Source: an uncultured Methanomicrobiales archaeon
Lineage (GTDB): Archaea; Halobacteriota; Methanomicrobia; Methanomicrobiales; Methanospirillaceae
Direction: 5' to 3'
NCBI GenBank assembly: GCA_903819595.1
Contig: CAIJED010000004.1
Coordinates: 1-32,402 of the forward strand
DNA: 32,402 nt
Below, one piece after another: positions 22,207-31,239 of this stretch; position 1 is the stretch's first letter, and the number at the start of each line of letters is the position of its first letter. Under the pieces are notes generated by a model, which made no database searches, was not told the origin of the DNA, and saw only the letters and a list, made by a program, of their open reading frames with translations. Made by a program: the position numbers and the translations under genes.

Positions 22207-23406
22207 ATGAGTGAAATAAGAATTGTCGGGACTGCACATGTCTCGCAGAAAAGCGTCGAAGAGGTCCGTGAGGCGGTCCATGAGTTCAACCCGGATGTGA
22301 TCGCCGTAGAACTTGATCCCCCACGTTATGCTGCCTTGAAAAAACAGGCTGCTACACCGAACGTTTCTGAGGTTATTGAATCAGGGAACTTTAACCAGCT
22401 GCTCGTGCAGTGGATACTATCCTATCTCCAGCGTAAGGTTGGGCTGGATGTCGGGGTTGAACCCGGTGCAGAGATGAAAGCGGCTATACAGGAAGCAGAG
22501 TTTCGGGGGATTGGTATCGGGTTAATTGACCGTGACCTCCGTATCACGCTCCGACGTTTCTGGCATGCGCTGTCACTCCTTGAGAAGATCCGGATGGTCT
22601 ATATTCTTGCCGTTTCTGTTCTATCGACCAGTGAGGAGAAAATTGACGTCGAGGAACTGAAGAAACAGGACGTGATGGAGATGGCAATGGCTGAATTCAG
22701 GAAGTTCTCTCCGAATGGCGCCAGGGCACTCATTGATGAGCGCGATGCCTATCTTGCAGACCAGGTCAACAGGCTTCGGATGAATAACGAGCGTGTCCTT
22801 GTTGTTATCGGTGCCGGTCATGTCGAAGGTGTAAAAAAGTATCTAGATGCGCCTGAAACACTCCCGCCCATCGAAGAGCTCGTAAAAGACATCAAACCCG
22901 TCCCGTGGGGAAAAATATTTGGTATTGTGGTTACCCTGGTATTTGCCCTGTTTATCGTGGCGATTGCGTACTCGGGGGTCGGGATGGAAGTACTCATCAT
23001 GGCCCTGATTTACTGGGTTGTCATTCATGGGGCGCTTACAGCAGTTTTTACACTCGCAGCCAAAGGGCATCCGCTTTCTGCACTGACCGGGTTTTTAGTG
23101 TCCTGGTTTACTGCTTTAAATCCACTTATTGCAGCAGGGTGGTTCGCAGCCATTGTAGAGGCAAAGATTCGGAAACCTGCCCCTTCAGACTTCAAAAAGA
23201 TTTTCGAGGCAGAGAGTTTCACAGAAATGTGGAAAATACCGTTATTCCGGGTTGTCATCGTTGCGGCGATGGCAAACGTGGGGAGCACGATCGGTACCAT
23301 CGCGTACATTTTCTTCATTATCCCGATCCTCCATGTGGATCCGGCTGTCATCGTTACTCAGGGCTTTGGAAACATGTGGGTGGCGTTCACGTCTTTGTTC
23401 AGGTAA
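22207..23406 (+). CDS. TraB/PrgY-family membrane protein
   Basis: A 399-residue protein of the TraB/PrgY (TIGR00261) family. The N-terminal soluble domain starts with the family motif RIVGTAHVSQKSVEEVREAV and has the second conserved histidine in VVIGAGHVEGVKKYL (about residue 212). About four or five membrane helices follow (from about residue 235 to 395). The bacterial founder limits sex-pheromone activity, and the fold resembles Tiki/EreA-type metalloproteases, so a membrane-bound protease role is possible but unproven in archaea. ATG at 22207 fits the family start. The gene is flanked by long non-coding gaps, so it is probably transcribed alone. Confidence 0.88.
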   Translation: MSEIRIVGTAHVSQKSVEEVREAVHEFNPDVIAVELDPPRYAALKKQAATPNVSEVIESGNFNQLLVQWILSYLQRKVGLDVGVEPGAEMKAAIQEAEFRGIGIGLIDRDLRITLRRFWHALSLLEKIRMVYILAVSVLSTSEEKIDVEELKKQDVMEMAMAEFRKFSPNGARALIDERDAYLADQVNRLRMNNERVLVVIGAGHVEGVKKYLDAPETLPPIEELVKDIKPVPWGKIFGIVVTLVFALFIVAIAYSGVGMEVLIMALIYWVVIHGALTAVFTLAAKGHPLSALTGFLVSWFTALNPLIAAGWFAAIVEAKIRKPAPSDFKKIFEAESFTEMWKIPLFRVVIVAAMANVGSTIGTIAYIFFIIPILHVDPAVIVTQGFGNMWVAFTSLFR

Positions 23407-23649
23407 TTCTGTTCAAAACCTGGGCCTATCATTTTTATGACAGAGTGTTCCGGCGAAAACCCATCATTACGGCAAACTGATAATTTTCGCATTCTTTGGG
23501 CAGAATGCATGGTGATTGTGCGGATGCATGGCATGATATCATTTTGAATCTTTCTTTTACCCATCCGGTAGAAGAATGTATATTCTAATGCGGACTTATC
23601 CAGTCAGTACCAGGTGACGGACCAAGGGGAATTCCTGGGATGTGAGGAC

Positions 23650-24672
23650 ATGAAAGACCAATATAGGAACTATTTCATCGCTTGTATTATCGTGATCTTA
23701 TTTCTGGCAATGCCGGTCACAGCGGCAATTACTACGGTCCCCCCGGGTGGGACCGCGTTTATTGGTGAGGAGGGGCTTGATATCAGCCAGACCGGAGTTA
23801 CCACGGGTTCCACGATCGCATGGTTTGGAAATGCAAACGTGCAGACCGGGGCGCCAACAACGACGTACCTGGTTGATGATGCCAGGAACTATTATATCGC
23901 CCCATCATCATTTATTGGGAAAACCGGGTCATGGTACACCTTTCCTGCAAGAAAACTTGCATTCTATGTTGAAGAACCCAGCCTGACTCTCCAGATGTAC
24001 GATGAGACCCTGGACTTTCAGGTGGTGGGGACAACCCGCTGGGTTCCAAAAGGAGACACGATTGGGTTCCGGATTGTATCGAACCTCTACCAGATGGTAA
24101 ACCGGCCAGGTGCAGCGGGTGCGCCGGTTACTATCCGGATACGCACCCCGGATGGTACAGAATATACATCGGTATCTGGTACCAGCCTCGTTGATATTCC
24201 TGTGGGGACCTCGCCGTACTCCACCGGTCCTGTATGGAATACCGGGTCGTATACTTCCGGGACATATTCGGTATGGGCAGAATGTAACGCAAATAGTATG
24301 CACGATAATTATGATGTTCCCGGGAAGACGATTACGCCGGTTGAACCCAGGGGAAACCTGTTGATACAGAGTGTCAATCCACTTATTACATCATCTCTGA
24401 CACCCACAACGGTGGTATCCATACTGACTACTCAACCAATACCCGTTACCACAAGAGCTATCGTTACTATGCCTGCTACAACCGTTATGACCCATGAGGT
24501 GACACCGGTAGTAACAAGTCCTGTACTATCGGTCACAGTCCCGCCTGCACAGTCTCTCCCACAGTCTCCTGTACCGGCGTCTACCACGAATATTCCAGCC
24601 CCTGGAGTAATTCTTGTGATCGGCTGTATTGGTGCCGGCCTGATCTGCCTGAAATGGCAGAGACCACGGTAA
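23650..24672 (+). CDS. DUF3821 surface protein with C-terminal membrane anchor
   Basis: A 340-residue exported protein. Residues about 1-26 form a signal peptide (AMPVTAA cleavage region). A DUF3821 domain begins ITTVPPGGTAFIGEEGLDIS and continues through SFIGKTGSWYTF and RIVSNLYQMVNRPG to about residue 235. A Thr/Pro/Val-rich stalk (about 245-315) and a final membrane helix follow (about 317-334). DUF3821 proteins are typical of Methanomicrobiales cell surfaces; their function is unknown. The stalk is a likely site of O-glycosylation. ATG at 23650 is preceded by GTGAGG; the frame continues upstream to a GTG at 23614 that would misplace the signal peptide. A TATA-like TGTATATTC lies about 70 bases upstream. 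Confidence 0.86.
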   Translation: MKDQYRNYFIACIIVILFLAMPVTAAITTVPPGGTAFIGEEGLDISQTGVTTGSTIAWFGNANVQTGAPTTTYLVDDARNYYIAPSSFIGKTGSWYTFPARKLAFYVEEPSLTLQMYDETLDFQVVGTTRWVPKGDTIGFRIVSNLYQMVNRPGAAGAPVTIRIRTPDGTEYTSVSGTSLVDIPVGTSPYSTGPVWNTGSYTSGTYSVWAECNANSMHDNYDVPGKTITPVEPRGNLLIQSVNPLITSSLTPTTVVSILTTQPIPVTTRAIVTMPATTVMTHEVTPVVTSPVLSVTVPPAQSLPQSPVPASTTNIPAPGVILVIGCIGAGLICLKWQRPR

Positions 24673-24743
24673 TCCCCACCGTTCACCATCACCGCAGTAA
24701 ATGATTCACTAACCTTTTTTAAAAGCAGGATCAATTGGATTTC

Positions 24744-25250
24744 ATGAACATTGGTACGACAATAATAAAATGCCGTCATAGCGTCAGGAAATTCAAAGAT
24801 ACCAAAATTGAAGATTGGATAATCCAGGATGTACTTGAATGTGCCAGGCTTGCCCCCACGTCCATGAACCTCCAGCCATGGCTTTTTGGTACGATAACAG
24901 ACCCGGAACTGAAGAAAAAAATAGCGGGGCTCACCGATCATGGAAAATTTATCGCCGATGCCCAGGTCTGCTTTGCAATATTCGGTGAAAAAAGCGCAAA
25001 ATACTATCTGGAGGACTGCTGTGCAGCAACTGAAAATATGATCCTCGCACTTCAGTCGTATGGTATCGGATCATGCTGGGTTGCAGGAGATAAAAGAGAT
25101 TACGCAGAATCCATACGGTTACTACTCCATGTGCCTGAAGCGTATACCCTTGTTTCTCTTCTGCCTGTCGGGTTCGCCGCTGACATCACCCTCCCTGATA
25201 AAAAGGATATCCGCGCTGTGACGTTTTCGGATATCTACTCTGAGAACTGA
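24744..25250 (+). CDS. Nitroreductase-family FMN oxidoreductase
   Basis: A 168-residue FMN-binding protein of the nitroreductase superfamily. The flavin phosphate-binding motif RHSVRKFKDTKI is at residues 11-22, PTSMNLQPWLFGTI forms the second flavin contact, and IGSCWVAGDK lies in the C-terminal half. Family members reduce nitro-compounds, quinones or flavins with NAD(P)H, or have specialised roles; the substrate here is unknown. ATG at 24744 was chosen over a TTG at 24735. A T6A4 element around 24716-24726 lies at promoter distance. It is shorter than classical two-domain nitroreductases, as expected for this archaeal subgroup. Confidence 0.87.
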   Translation: MNIGTTIIKCRHSVRKFKDTKIEDWIIQDVLECARLAPTSMNLQPWLFGTITDPELKKKIAGLTDHGKFIADAQVCFAIFGEKSAKYYLEDCCAATENMILALQSYGIGSCWVAGDKRDYAESIRLLLHVPEAYTLVSLLPVGFAADITLPDKKDIRAVTFSDIYSEN

Positions 25251-25323
25251 GCAGCCGGTTGATGGGGGAGCAGGGTGATCCTGGATACACACTATTGGTG
25301 CCACCATCAAAAGACATCCAGGA

Positions 25324-25551
25324 TTGCCGGGGACTTTATCGACATGGTTGTTCTCCCTGATCAATGGTGAATTTACTAAAGGATTCTTTCCTATTGACCT
25401 CTTTTCCTTCCGGGAATTTATGCAGTTCTGTATTGAGAAGGAAACTACCTTTCGATTCTTTCAGCATGTCATCACATATGGCAGGTTGAGCTTCCCGTTT
25501 ACGATCCTCTTTGTTGTGGCGCCTGAATGCTTATCCGGGAAAATGCCATGA
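25324..25551 (+). pseudogene. Fragment resembling an AAA ATPase with DUF4143 domain
   Basis: An open stretch of 75 codons reads FFPIDLFSFREFMQFCIEKE and then HVITYGRLSFPFTI. In DUF4143-type archaeal AAA ATPases the matching order is a strand ending in L-S-F-R-E-F/Y-L, followed by a Y-G-G-L/F-P motif. The ATP-binding part and the rest of the C-terminal half are absent, so this would be a decayed remnant. It lies in the 743-base gap between the nitroreductase and HPS genes. The remaining part, 25552-25993, shows no recognisable gene. The match rests on two short motifs, so I am only moderately sure. Confidence 0.4.
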
Positions 25552-25993
25552 ATTGATGAGGGGATGTAGTTTTTTACGGTTAGAATATCATCGGTGGCAT
25601 GATAGTCTGGAAAGAATCAGGTCTGCCATATGAGTCCTGACATAAAGTTTTTCAAATCTACGAATAGGTGAATGCACGGTGTGTAACCTGTCACGTTCCG
25701 GATGAAAAACACAATATTTTTCACTACTTGGAAGATAGCGGATATCAGCAGATAACAACTCCTGAATCGGAAAATTATGGTCGTTCTTGTATTTAGTGTG
25801 AAATCTGAAGATTTTATTTTGGTTTGCCTGATACGGACGTTATGGTATTTTTTTCTGTGCAGGAATCCTTTCCTCCTTTGAGGACAGGTGTGGCCCGTTG
25901 AATCATTTTTGGTGATCCAGCTGAAGCGGGATGATATACCCGCAGATCCAGGTTAAGTAAGGCTTAACACTATGCAGTTCACATTCCTCTTGG

Positions 25994-27283
25994 ATGAAGA
26001 AGCCCGTTCTGCAGGTGGCGCTCGATCTTTTAGAACTGGACCGGGCACTGGTAATTGCAAAAGAATCCGTTCTTGGCGGGGCTGACTGGATTGAGGCTGG
26101 TACTCCACTTATAAAAAGCGAGGGTATGGCGGCAGTCCGCGCCCTGGTAAGGCAATTCCCGAATAATACTATTGTCGCCGATATGAAGGTGGCAGATACC
26201 GGTGCGATGGAGGTTGAAATGGCTGCAAAGGCCGGTGCAACCGTGGTCTGCCTGCTCGGTGATGCGGATGATGCGGTCATCGCCGATGCCGTACGGGCAG
26301 CGTCGGCGTTTGGTGTCAGGCTGATGGCAGACCTCATTAATTCCAGTGACCCGGTGACCAGGGCGAAAGAACTTGAGATCCTGGGTGTGGATATGATTGT
26401 TGCCCATGTAGGGATTGACCAGCAGATGGTCGGGAAAAGTTCCCTCAGTCTCCTCTCCTCACTGGCCGGAAGTGTTACGGTCCCCATCGCAATTGCCGGG
26501 GGGCTTGACAGTGGCTCTGCAGCAGAGGCAGTTATGTCAGGTGCTGATATTGTCATTGTTGGTGGGTGGATCACCCGTTCTGCTGATGTGAAATCCAGCA
26601 CCGCGCTGATAAGGGCTTCAATTGACTCTCCCGGGGATATTGTTCTAAAAAGAACCCCTGTCAGTAACGAAGTCCGGCGGATCTTTGAGAAGGTCTCGTC
26701 CCCGAATATATCCGATGCAATGCATCGAAAAGGGGCGATGAATGGCATTTTTTCGGTCTGCGGAAATGTCAAAATGATTGGACGGGCAGTTACTGTGCAG
26801 ACGTTTGCCGGGGACTGGGCAAAACCTGTTGAGGCGATAGACGTCGCAGGTCTAGGGGACGTGATTGTGATAAATAATGATGCCGCAACCCACGTTGCTC
26901 CCTGGGGGGAACTTGCCACAATGAGTTGTGTGACAAAAGGAGTATCAGGCGTGGTGATTGATGGGGCCGTCCGTGATGTTGACGATATTAGGCGGTTACA
27001 CTTCCCGGTCTTTGCAAAGGCAATTGTCCCGAATGCCGGTGAACCAAAGGGACTTGGGGAGATTAATGCAGAAATTTCATGTTGCGGGCAGACAGTCAGA
27101 CCGGGTGACTGGATTATCGGGGATGAGAGTGGAGTTGTAGTTGTGCCAAAAGAACGTGCCTATGAGGTTGCCCGCCGAGCTCTCGAGGTGAAAAAGACTG
27201 AAGAACGGATCAGGGAAGAGATCCGCCGTGGTAGTACCCTGTCGCAGATTTCCGCGCTGACAAAGTGGGAGAAAGAGAGATAG
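25994..27283 (+). CDS. Bifunctional hexulose-6-phosphate synthase / RraA-like protein
   Basis: A 429-residue fusion. Residues about 1-212 form a hexulose-6-phosphate synthase (orotidine-5'-phosphate decarboxylase superfamily): [15 protein letters not shown] at the start, the catalytic D-x-K-x-x-D as D63, K65, D68, and [12 protein letters not shown] near the end. Residues about 222-410 are an RraA/HMG-aldolase-like domain with [22 protein letters not shown] (R327, D328) and [10 protein letters not shown]. The HPS domain interconverts ribulose-5-phosphate plus formaldehyde and hexulose-6-phosphate. In methanogens this usually runs toward ribulose-5-phosphate for nucleotide synthesis. What the RraA-like domain does in the fusion is unknown. 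ATG at 25994 has a weak ribosome binding site. The gene stands alone between two large gaps. Confidence 0.92.
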   Translation: MKKPVLQVALDLLELDRALVIAKESVLGGADWIEAGTPLIKSEGMAAVRALVRQFPNNTIVADMKVADTGAMEVEMAAKAGATVVCLLGDADDAVIADAVRAASAFGVRLMADLINSSDPVTRAKELEILGVDMIVAHVGIDQQMVGKSSLSLLSSLAGSVTVPIAIAGGLDSGSAAEAVMSGADIVIVGGWITRSADVKSSTALIRASIDSPGDIVLKRTPVSNEVRRIFEKVSSPNISDAMHRKGAMNGIFSVCGNVKMIGRAVTVQTFAGDWAKPVEAIDVAGLGDVIVINNDAATHVAPWGELATMSCVTKGVSGVVIDGAVRDVDDIRRLHFPVFAKAIVPNAGEPKGLGEINAEISCCGQTVRPGDWIIGDESGVVVVPKERAYEVARRALEVKKTEERIREEIRRGSTLSQISALTKWEKER

Positions 27284-27519
27284 CATGACTGGTGATCCCG
27301 CCGACCCGCGCCCTTGCTAAAAGGAGGCGTGTTTTACCTTTATTTCCTGGAGATCTCATGAATGCGAAGACATTGGCTCCATAAGTTCCATTAAACTACT
27401 GAGTAATTTACAGGTTATCGCAGGGTTGATGTCACAGGCTGGCTATGCAATTGTTTCAGGTTTCTCATTCATTCTGAACATCAGGGGTGCATTAAACCGG
27501 TCCTGTTACGTGCCCGGAT

Positions 27520-27645
27520 ATGACTAATAAAAGGCTGAATCCGGGTTATTTAATAAAGAGGCTGACAATCGAATATTTACGGAAACTGGCTAAAATAGTG
27601 GCCGTACCAACCAAAAATCCGGGCATTGTCAGGTACTGGTTATAG
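27520..27645 (+). CDS. Possible 41-residue small open reading frame
   Basis: In the 524-base gap 27284-27807 the only frame worth noting starts at ATG 27520 and ends at TAG 27643-27645. It encodes a basic peptide (MTNKRLNPGYLIKRL, then EYLRKLAKIVAV and a short tail). No family is recognised and no clear ribosome binding site is present. It may be chance or a gene fragment. Nothing else recognisable was found in this gap. Confidence 0.15.
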   Translation: MTNKRLNPGYLIKRLTIEYLRKLAKIVAVPTKNPGIVRYWL

Positions 27646-27807
27646 TATTGGGTGGTGGAACGTGGATACCCTGCTTATCGTTGTAATAATGGGCTCGAAA
27701 AAAGGCTGGATTCCCCGGCAGCATACCTGTATTGGGGAAGCGTCCCTGTCAGATTATTAGGGTACTGTTTAATAGGATTCTGAAGGATTCTATTTCCAGA
27801 ATATTTT

Positions 27808-28242
27808 TCAGATAAATACTTTCGATTCAAGTAATGACCCTCCCCTGGAGAGGATCCGGCTGATGGCCTCTTCGACAAGGTCAACCCTGATAATCAGAAC
27901 TGCCGCATCTTTTCCGGTGTATGCATATGCATACTCCATATTGATCTCGGCCTCTCCGAGGAGTTCTGCAATCTCATGCAGGCCCCCGGGCTCGTCCTTC
28001 ATTTTTACCGCGATTACATCGGTGAACGCCACGTTATAGCCAAGGGATGTAAGTTTTTTAAATGCTTTATCAGGCTGGTTGACCAGCGCACGCACGACGC
28101 CGAACCCGTCTGCTTCGGCGATAGAAAATGCGAGAATATTAATTTTTTCCTCCCTGAATGCCTTTGCAATGGCAGCCAGCCGTCCTGGTTTGTTCTCGGA
28201 GAAGACCGAGATCTGTCGGATTATATAATTTTTGATCTCCAT
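27808..28242 (-). CDS. Tandem ACT-domain protein
   Basis: A 144-residue protein made of two ACT domains (about 6-70 and 73-140). The first begins RQISVFSENKPGRLAAIAKA and the second FTDVIAVKMKDEPGGLHEIA, each with the ACT motif of a strand followed by PGxL and a helix. ACT pairs bind amino acids and regulate enzymes. The gene starts two bases after a phenylacetate-CoA-ligase-type gene and has no catalytic domain. It may therefore sense an aromatic or branched amino acid and control the neighbouring ligases; that link is inferred from gene order. GGAGG lies upstream within the end of the ligase gene. Confidence 0.9.
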   Translation of the reverse strand: MEIKNYIIRQISVFSENKPGRLAAIAKAFREEKINILAFSIAEADGFGVVRALVNQPDKAFKKLTSLGYNVAFTDVIAVKMKDEPGGLHEIAELLGEAEINMEYAYAYTGKDAAVLIIRVDLVEEAISRILSRGGSLLESKVFI

Positions 28243-28244
28243 GG

Positions 28245-29546
28245 TTACAGATTCCTCCTGTCAATAACCTTCTTTGATTTCCCTTCGAACCTTGGGAGTG
28301 ATCCTGGTTCGACTAACTCTACATTTACTCCAACATTCAGCGCGTTACGGAGTTTATGCTCTACTTTGGCCCTGATCTTCATTAAATCATTGATTTTATC
28401 AGAGAATGCATTTTGTGATATCTCGACCCGTACAAGCATATCATCCAGAGCTCCCTGACGGTCGACAACAATCTGGAAATGCTGCCCGACTTCGGAAATT
28501 GACATCAGGGTGTGTTCCACCTGGGATGGGAAGACGTTTATCCCCCGTATAATCAGCATATCGTCCACTCTGCCCTGTATACGCCTGATACGCGGGTGGG
28601 TCCGGCCACATGGGCAGGGGTCGTCATCAAGGATTGATACATCACCTATGCGGAACCTGATCATCGGCAGTGCCTCTTTCTGGAGCATTGTAATCACAAG
28701 TTCTCCCCGCTCTCCCTGGGCAATGGGCTCACCGGTATCTTTGTCAAGCACCTCGACAAGGGCCAGGTCAGACCATACATGAAATCCTTTCTGCTCCGTG
28801 CATTCTGTGAACATGGGGCCAGAAAGTTCGCTGGTACCATAGACGTCATACGCCCTGATCCCAAGCCATTCCTGTATCCGGAAACGCATTAAGTCAGTCC
28901 ATGGTTCTGCGCCAAGTACCCCTATGGCAAGGTCCGTATCATTTTTGATGCTTACACCCATTTTCTCGGCAACTTCCCCCATGTGGAGAAGGTACGAGGG
29001 GGTACAGCAGATGGCAGTTGCGTGAAGGTCCTGCATCAGTTCAATCTGTCGCTCTGTATTCCCGACACTTGTAGGGAGCACTGTTGCCCCGATCCGTTCT
29101 GCGCCATAATGGAGTCCAAGGCCCCCCGTAAACAAGCCATACCCGTAACTGACCTGTATCACGTCGCCTCGTCCGAGGCCGCATGAGACAAGGCCTCGTG
29201 CAAGTGAGGTTGTCCAGTTATCGAGGTCATTTTTTGTATATCCGACAACAGTTGGTTTTCCGGTAGTTCCTGATGAGACATGATACCGGACGAGATCATC
29301 CCGGGATGCGGTGAAAAGGCGATCCGGATAATTATCCCTGAGATCGGCCTTGTACATAAATGGAAGTTTTTTAACGTCGGCAAGGGATGTGATGTCATCG
29401 GGATGGACATTTGCCTGTTTCATCCGTTCGTGATAGAATGGTGAAAAACTGTATAACCTGTATACCTGTGTCTTGAGCAGGCGGTACTGAAGTTTCCGGA
29501 GATCCTGCGCTGGCATTGTTTCTATCTGCTGATCCCACATTACCAT
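28245..29546 (-). CDS. Phenylacetate-CoA ligase-type acyl-activating enzyme (copy 1)
   Basis: A 433-residue member of the adenylate-forming family in the short PaaK form. It activates an aryl acid, probably phenylacetate or indoleacetate, to its CoA thioester with ATP giving AMP. The phosphate-binding loop is SSGTTGKPTV (about 91-100), followed by VYGTSELSGPMF and the C-terminal GRVDDMLIIRGINVFPSQVE hinge. A CPCG motif near residue 310 is also typical of PaaK. ATG at 29546 has GGTGAG seven bases upstream and lies one base after the second ligase's stop. In methanogens such ligases work with indolepyruvate oxidoreductase in aromatic amino-acid synthesis from aryl acids; the oxidoreductase is not in the window. 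Confidence 0.9.
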   Translation of the reverse strand: MVMWDQQIETMPAQDLRKLQYRLLKTQVYRLYSFSPFYHERMKQANVHPDDITSLADVKKLPFMYKADLRDNYPDRLFTASRDDLVRYHVSSGTTGKPTVVGYTKNDLDNWTTSLARGLVSCGLGRGDVIQVSYGYGLFTGGLGLHYGAERIGATVLPTSVGNTERQIELMQDLHATAICCTPSYLLHMGEVAEKMGVSIKNDTDLAIGVLGAEPWTDLMRFRIQEWLGIRAYDVYGTSELSGPMFTECTEQKGFHVWSDLALVEVLDKDTGEPIAQGERGELVITMLQKEALPMIRFRIGDVSILDDDPCPCGRTHPRIRRIQGRVDDMLIIRGINVFPSQVEHTLMSISEVGQHFQIVVDRQGALDDMLVRVEISQNAFSDKINDLMKIRAKVEHKLRNALNVGVNVELVEPGSLPRFEGKSKKVIDRRNL

Positions 29547-29547
29547 G

Positions 29548-30837
29548 TTACATCTCACCCCTTCGATCGATGACCCGTTTCGCTTTCCCTTCAAACCTTG
29601 GGAGAGACCCTGGTTCTACCAGTTTTACCGATGTCCTGAGTTCTAGTACATCCCGCAGTGCTTTTACCACTCTTCCCTGGATCCGGGCAAGGTCCTGGAG
29701 TTCGCCGTGGAAATACTCACGGTTCATCTCGACTTCAATTGACATCTCATCAAGATGGTTCACCCGGTCGATATATACCATAAACTGGTTGCCCACCTCA
29801 GGAAGCGAGAGGAGGACGTGTTCAATCTGTGAAGGGAAGACGTTTATTCCCCTGATTACAAGCATATCATCACTTCTGCCTGTAATCCTCCCGATTTTCT
29901 GCATTCTCCCGCAAAGGCAGCCATCTTCCATCCTGAAGGTTACATCACCCGTCCTGTATCTGATCAAAGGCATTGCCTCCTTCAACAGGGGTGTGACAAC
30001 GAGTTCTCCCCTTTCTCCGTCATCAAGTACTTCACCCGTCTGTGGGTTAATGATCTCGACGAGATAATAGTCATGCCATATATGAAGGCCGTCCCGTTCC
30101 ATGCATTCGAAGGCGACCCCGGGTCCGAATAATTCAGAAAGGCCATATGAGTCATATGCTGTGACCCCGAGTTTTTCCTCCAGTTCAGCTCTCATTGATT
30201 CAGACCATGGCTCGGCACCGAAGATCCCCGTCTTTAAAGAAGGAAATTCCATATGCCGCTCTTCGGCGACTTCTGCCAGGTGCATCGCATAACTGGGTGT
30301 ACAGTGGATTGCCGTGACACCGAAATCCTGAATCATCTCAATTTGCCGGGTGGTATTACCTGTTGCGCTTGGGATTACGGTCATCCCAGTCTTTTCAGCC
30401 CCGTAATGGAAACCGAGGCCCCCGGTAAACATGCCATAATTTACCATGTTCTGGAATACATCGTCCTCACTGAGTCCAATCATGGTCATATTTCGTGCGA
30501 TAAGTTCTGCCCATGCATCCAGGTCATTCCGGGTATAAGCGACTACTGTAGGCTTTCCGGTTGTTCCGGAGGTGGTATGGATCCGGACCACCTGTTTTAG
30601 GGGTACTGCCAAGAAACCAAAGGGATACCCGCTCCGGAGGTCCTTTTTCTTTGTAAATGGAAGTTTTCTGATATCATCAAGGGAGCGGATATCGGATGTC
30701 TGGATGCCTGCATCGGAGAATTGTTTTTTGTAAAATTCTATACACTCGGCGCTTTTCAACGTTTTTTTAAGCCGTTTAAGCTGGAGATCTGCCAGTTCAT
30801 CCGGCGAAAGCGTTTCTTTACCTTTATCCCAGAACAT
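29548..30837 (-). CDS. Phenylacetate-CoA ligase-type acyl-activating enzyme (copy 2)
   Basis: A 429-residue PaaK-type enzyme, clearly paralogous to the downstream copy along its whole length. Motifs are TSGTTGKPTV (89-98), YDSYGLSELFGPG, the CLCG segment, and GRSDDMLVIRGINVFPSQIE. The two copies differ in the regions that line the acid pocket, so they may activate different aryl acids, or one may be a spare. ATG at 30837 is preceded by GGAGAGG. It is the first gene of the operon ligase-ligase-ACT. A strong TATA-like element lies about 145 bases upstream, giving a leader of roughly 120 bases that contains an inverted repeat. Confidence 0.9.
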   Translation of the reverse strand: MFWDKGKETLSPDELADLQLKRLKKTLKSAECIEFYKKQFSDAGIQTSDIRSLDDIRKLPFTKKKDLRSGYPFGFLAVPLKQVVRIHTTSGTTGKPTVVAYTRNDLDAWAELIARNMTMIGLSEDDVFQNMVNYGMFTGGLGFHYGAEKTGMTVIPSATGNTTRQIEMIQDFGVTAIHCTPSYAMHLAEVAEERHMEFPSLKTGIFGAEPWSESMRAELEEKLGVTAYDSYGLSELFGPGVAFECMERDGLHIWHDYYLVEIINPQTGEVLDDGERGELVVTPLLKEAMPLIRYRTGDVTFRMEDGCLCGRMQKIGRITGRSDDMLVIRGINVFPSQIEHVLLSLPEVGNQFMVYIDRVNHLDEMSIEVEMNREYFHGELQDLARIQGRVVKALRDVLELRTSVKLVEPGSLPRFEGKAKRVIDRRGEM

Positions 30838-30931
30838 GACTGGCCTCTCCTCCCGGAACTAATCTGCCTGCACATGATCTTCCGGTTGTTGTTCGGATTT
30901 TCATTCCTTCACCAGACCAAAAATACCTGTT

Positions 30932-30988
30932 AAATCCTATCGGATTTCGGTTATATCTCAAAATAATATTATCGTGACGTGTATAAAA
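30932..30988 (-). promoter_or_regulatory. Promoter region of the PaaK operon with inverted repeat
   Basis: A TATA box (TTTTATAC on the minus strand) lies at about 30981-30988, followed by the inverted repeat AAATCC-TATC-GGATTT at 30932-30947, near +10 to +25 of the predicted transcript. The repeat could be an operator for a dimeric repressor. The 402-base gap 30838-31239 between this operon and cas1 also contains the cas1 promoter and a tiny frame upstream of cas1. Confidence 0.4.
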
Positions 30989-31152
30989 GGTTGTCAAAAG
31001 TTAGCATAGCCACGTGGAAAGGATATGACACCCGTTCAATGAATCTTTTTCCGGAAGAATTGGAAAGTTGCCAATCAGTATGGGATTATTTCCCTGGCTC
31101 TTCCCCGGGGTGATATTTCATAAATAGTTACCAACCTTTGCGGGATGTGAAA

Positions 31153-31227
31153 ATGTCAAAAAACGATGCTTTAATTTATTGGTATCACGCTTTTAATAGT
31201 TATAGAGCCCGGAAATTGGCTTTTTAG
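31153..31227 (+). CDS. Possible 24-residue upstream frame before the cas1-like gene
   Basis: ATG at 31153 to TAG at 31225-31227 encodes a short basic/aromatic peptide beginning MSKNDALIYWYHAF. A TATA-like CATAAATAG centred near 31124 would place transcription start at about 31151, making this a leaderless frame. Its stop codon overlaps AGGAAAGG, the ribosome binding site of the cas1-like gene. The arrangement would suit translational coupling or control of cas1, but a chance frame of this size is quite possible. Confidence 0.25.
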   Translation: MSKNDALIYWYHAFNSYRARKLAF

Positions 31228-31239
31228 GAAAGGAATCAC

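Noticed and set aside
25903-26919. Minus-strand open frame of 338 codons
   Set aside because: It is antisense to the HPS-RraA gene and its Ser/Thr/Ala-rich translation is typical of a codon-bias shadow.
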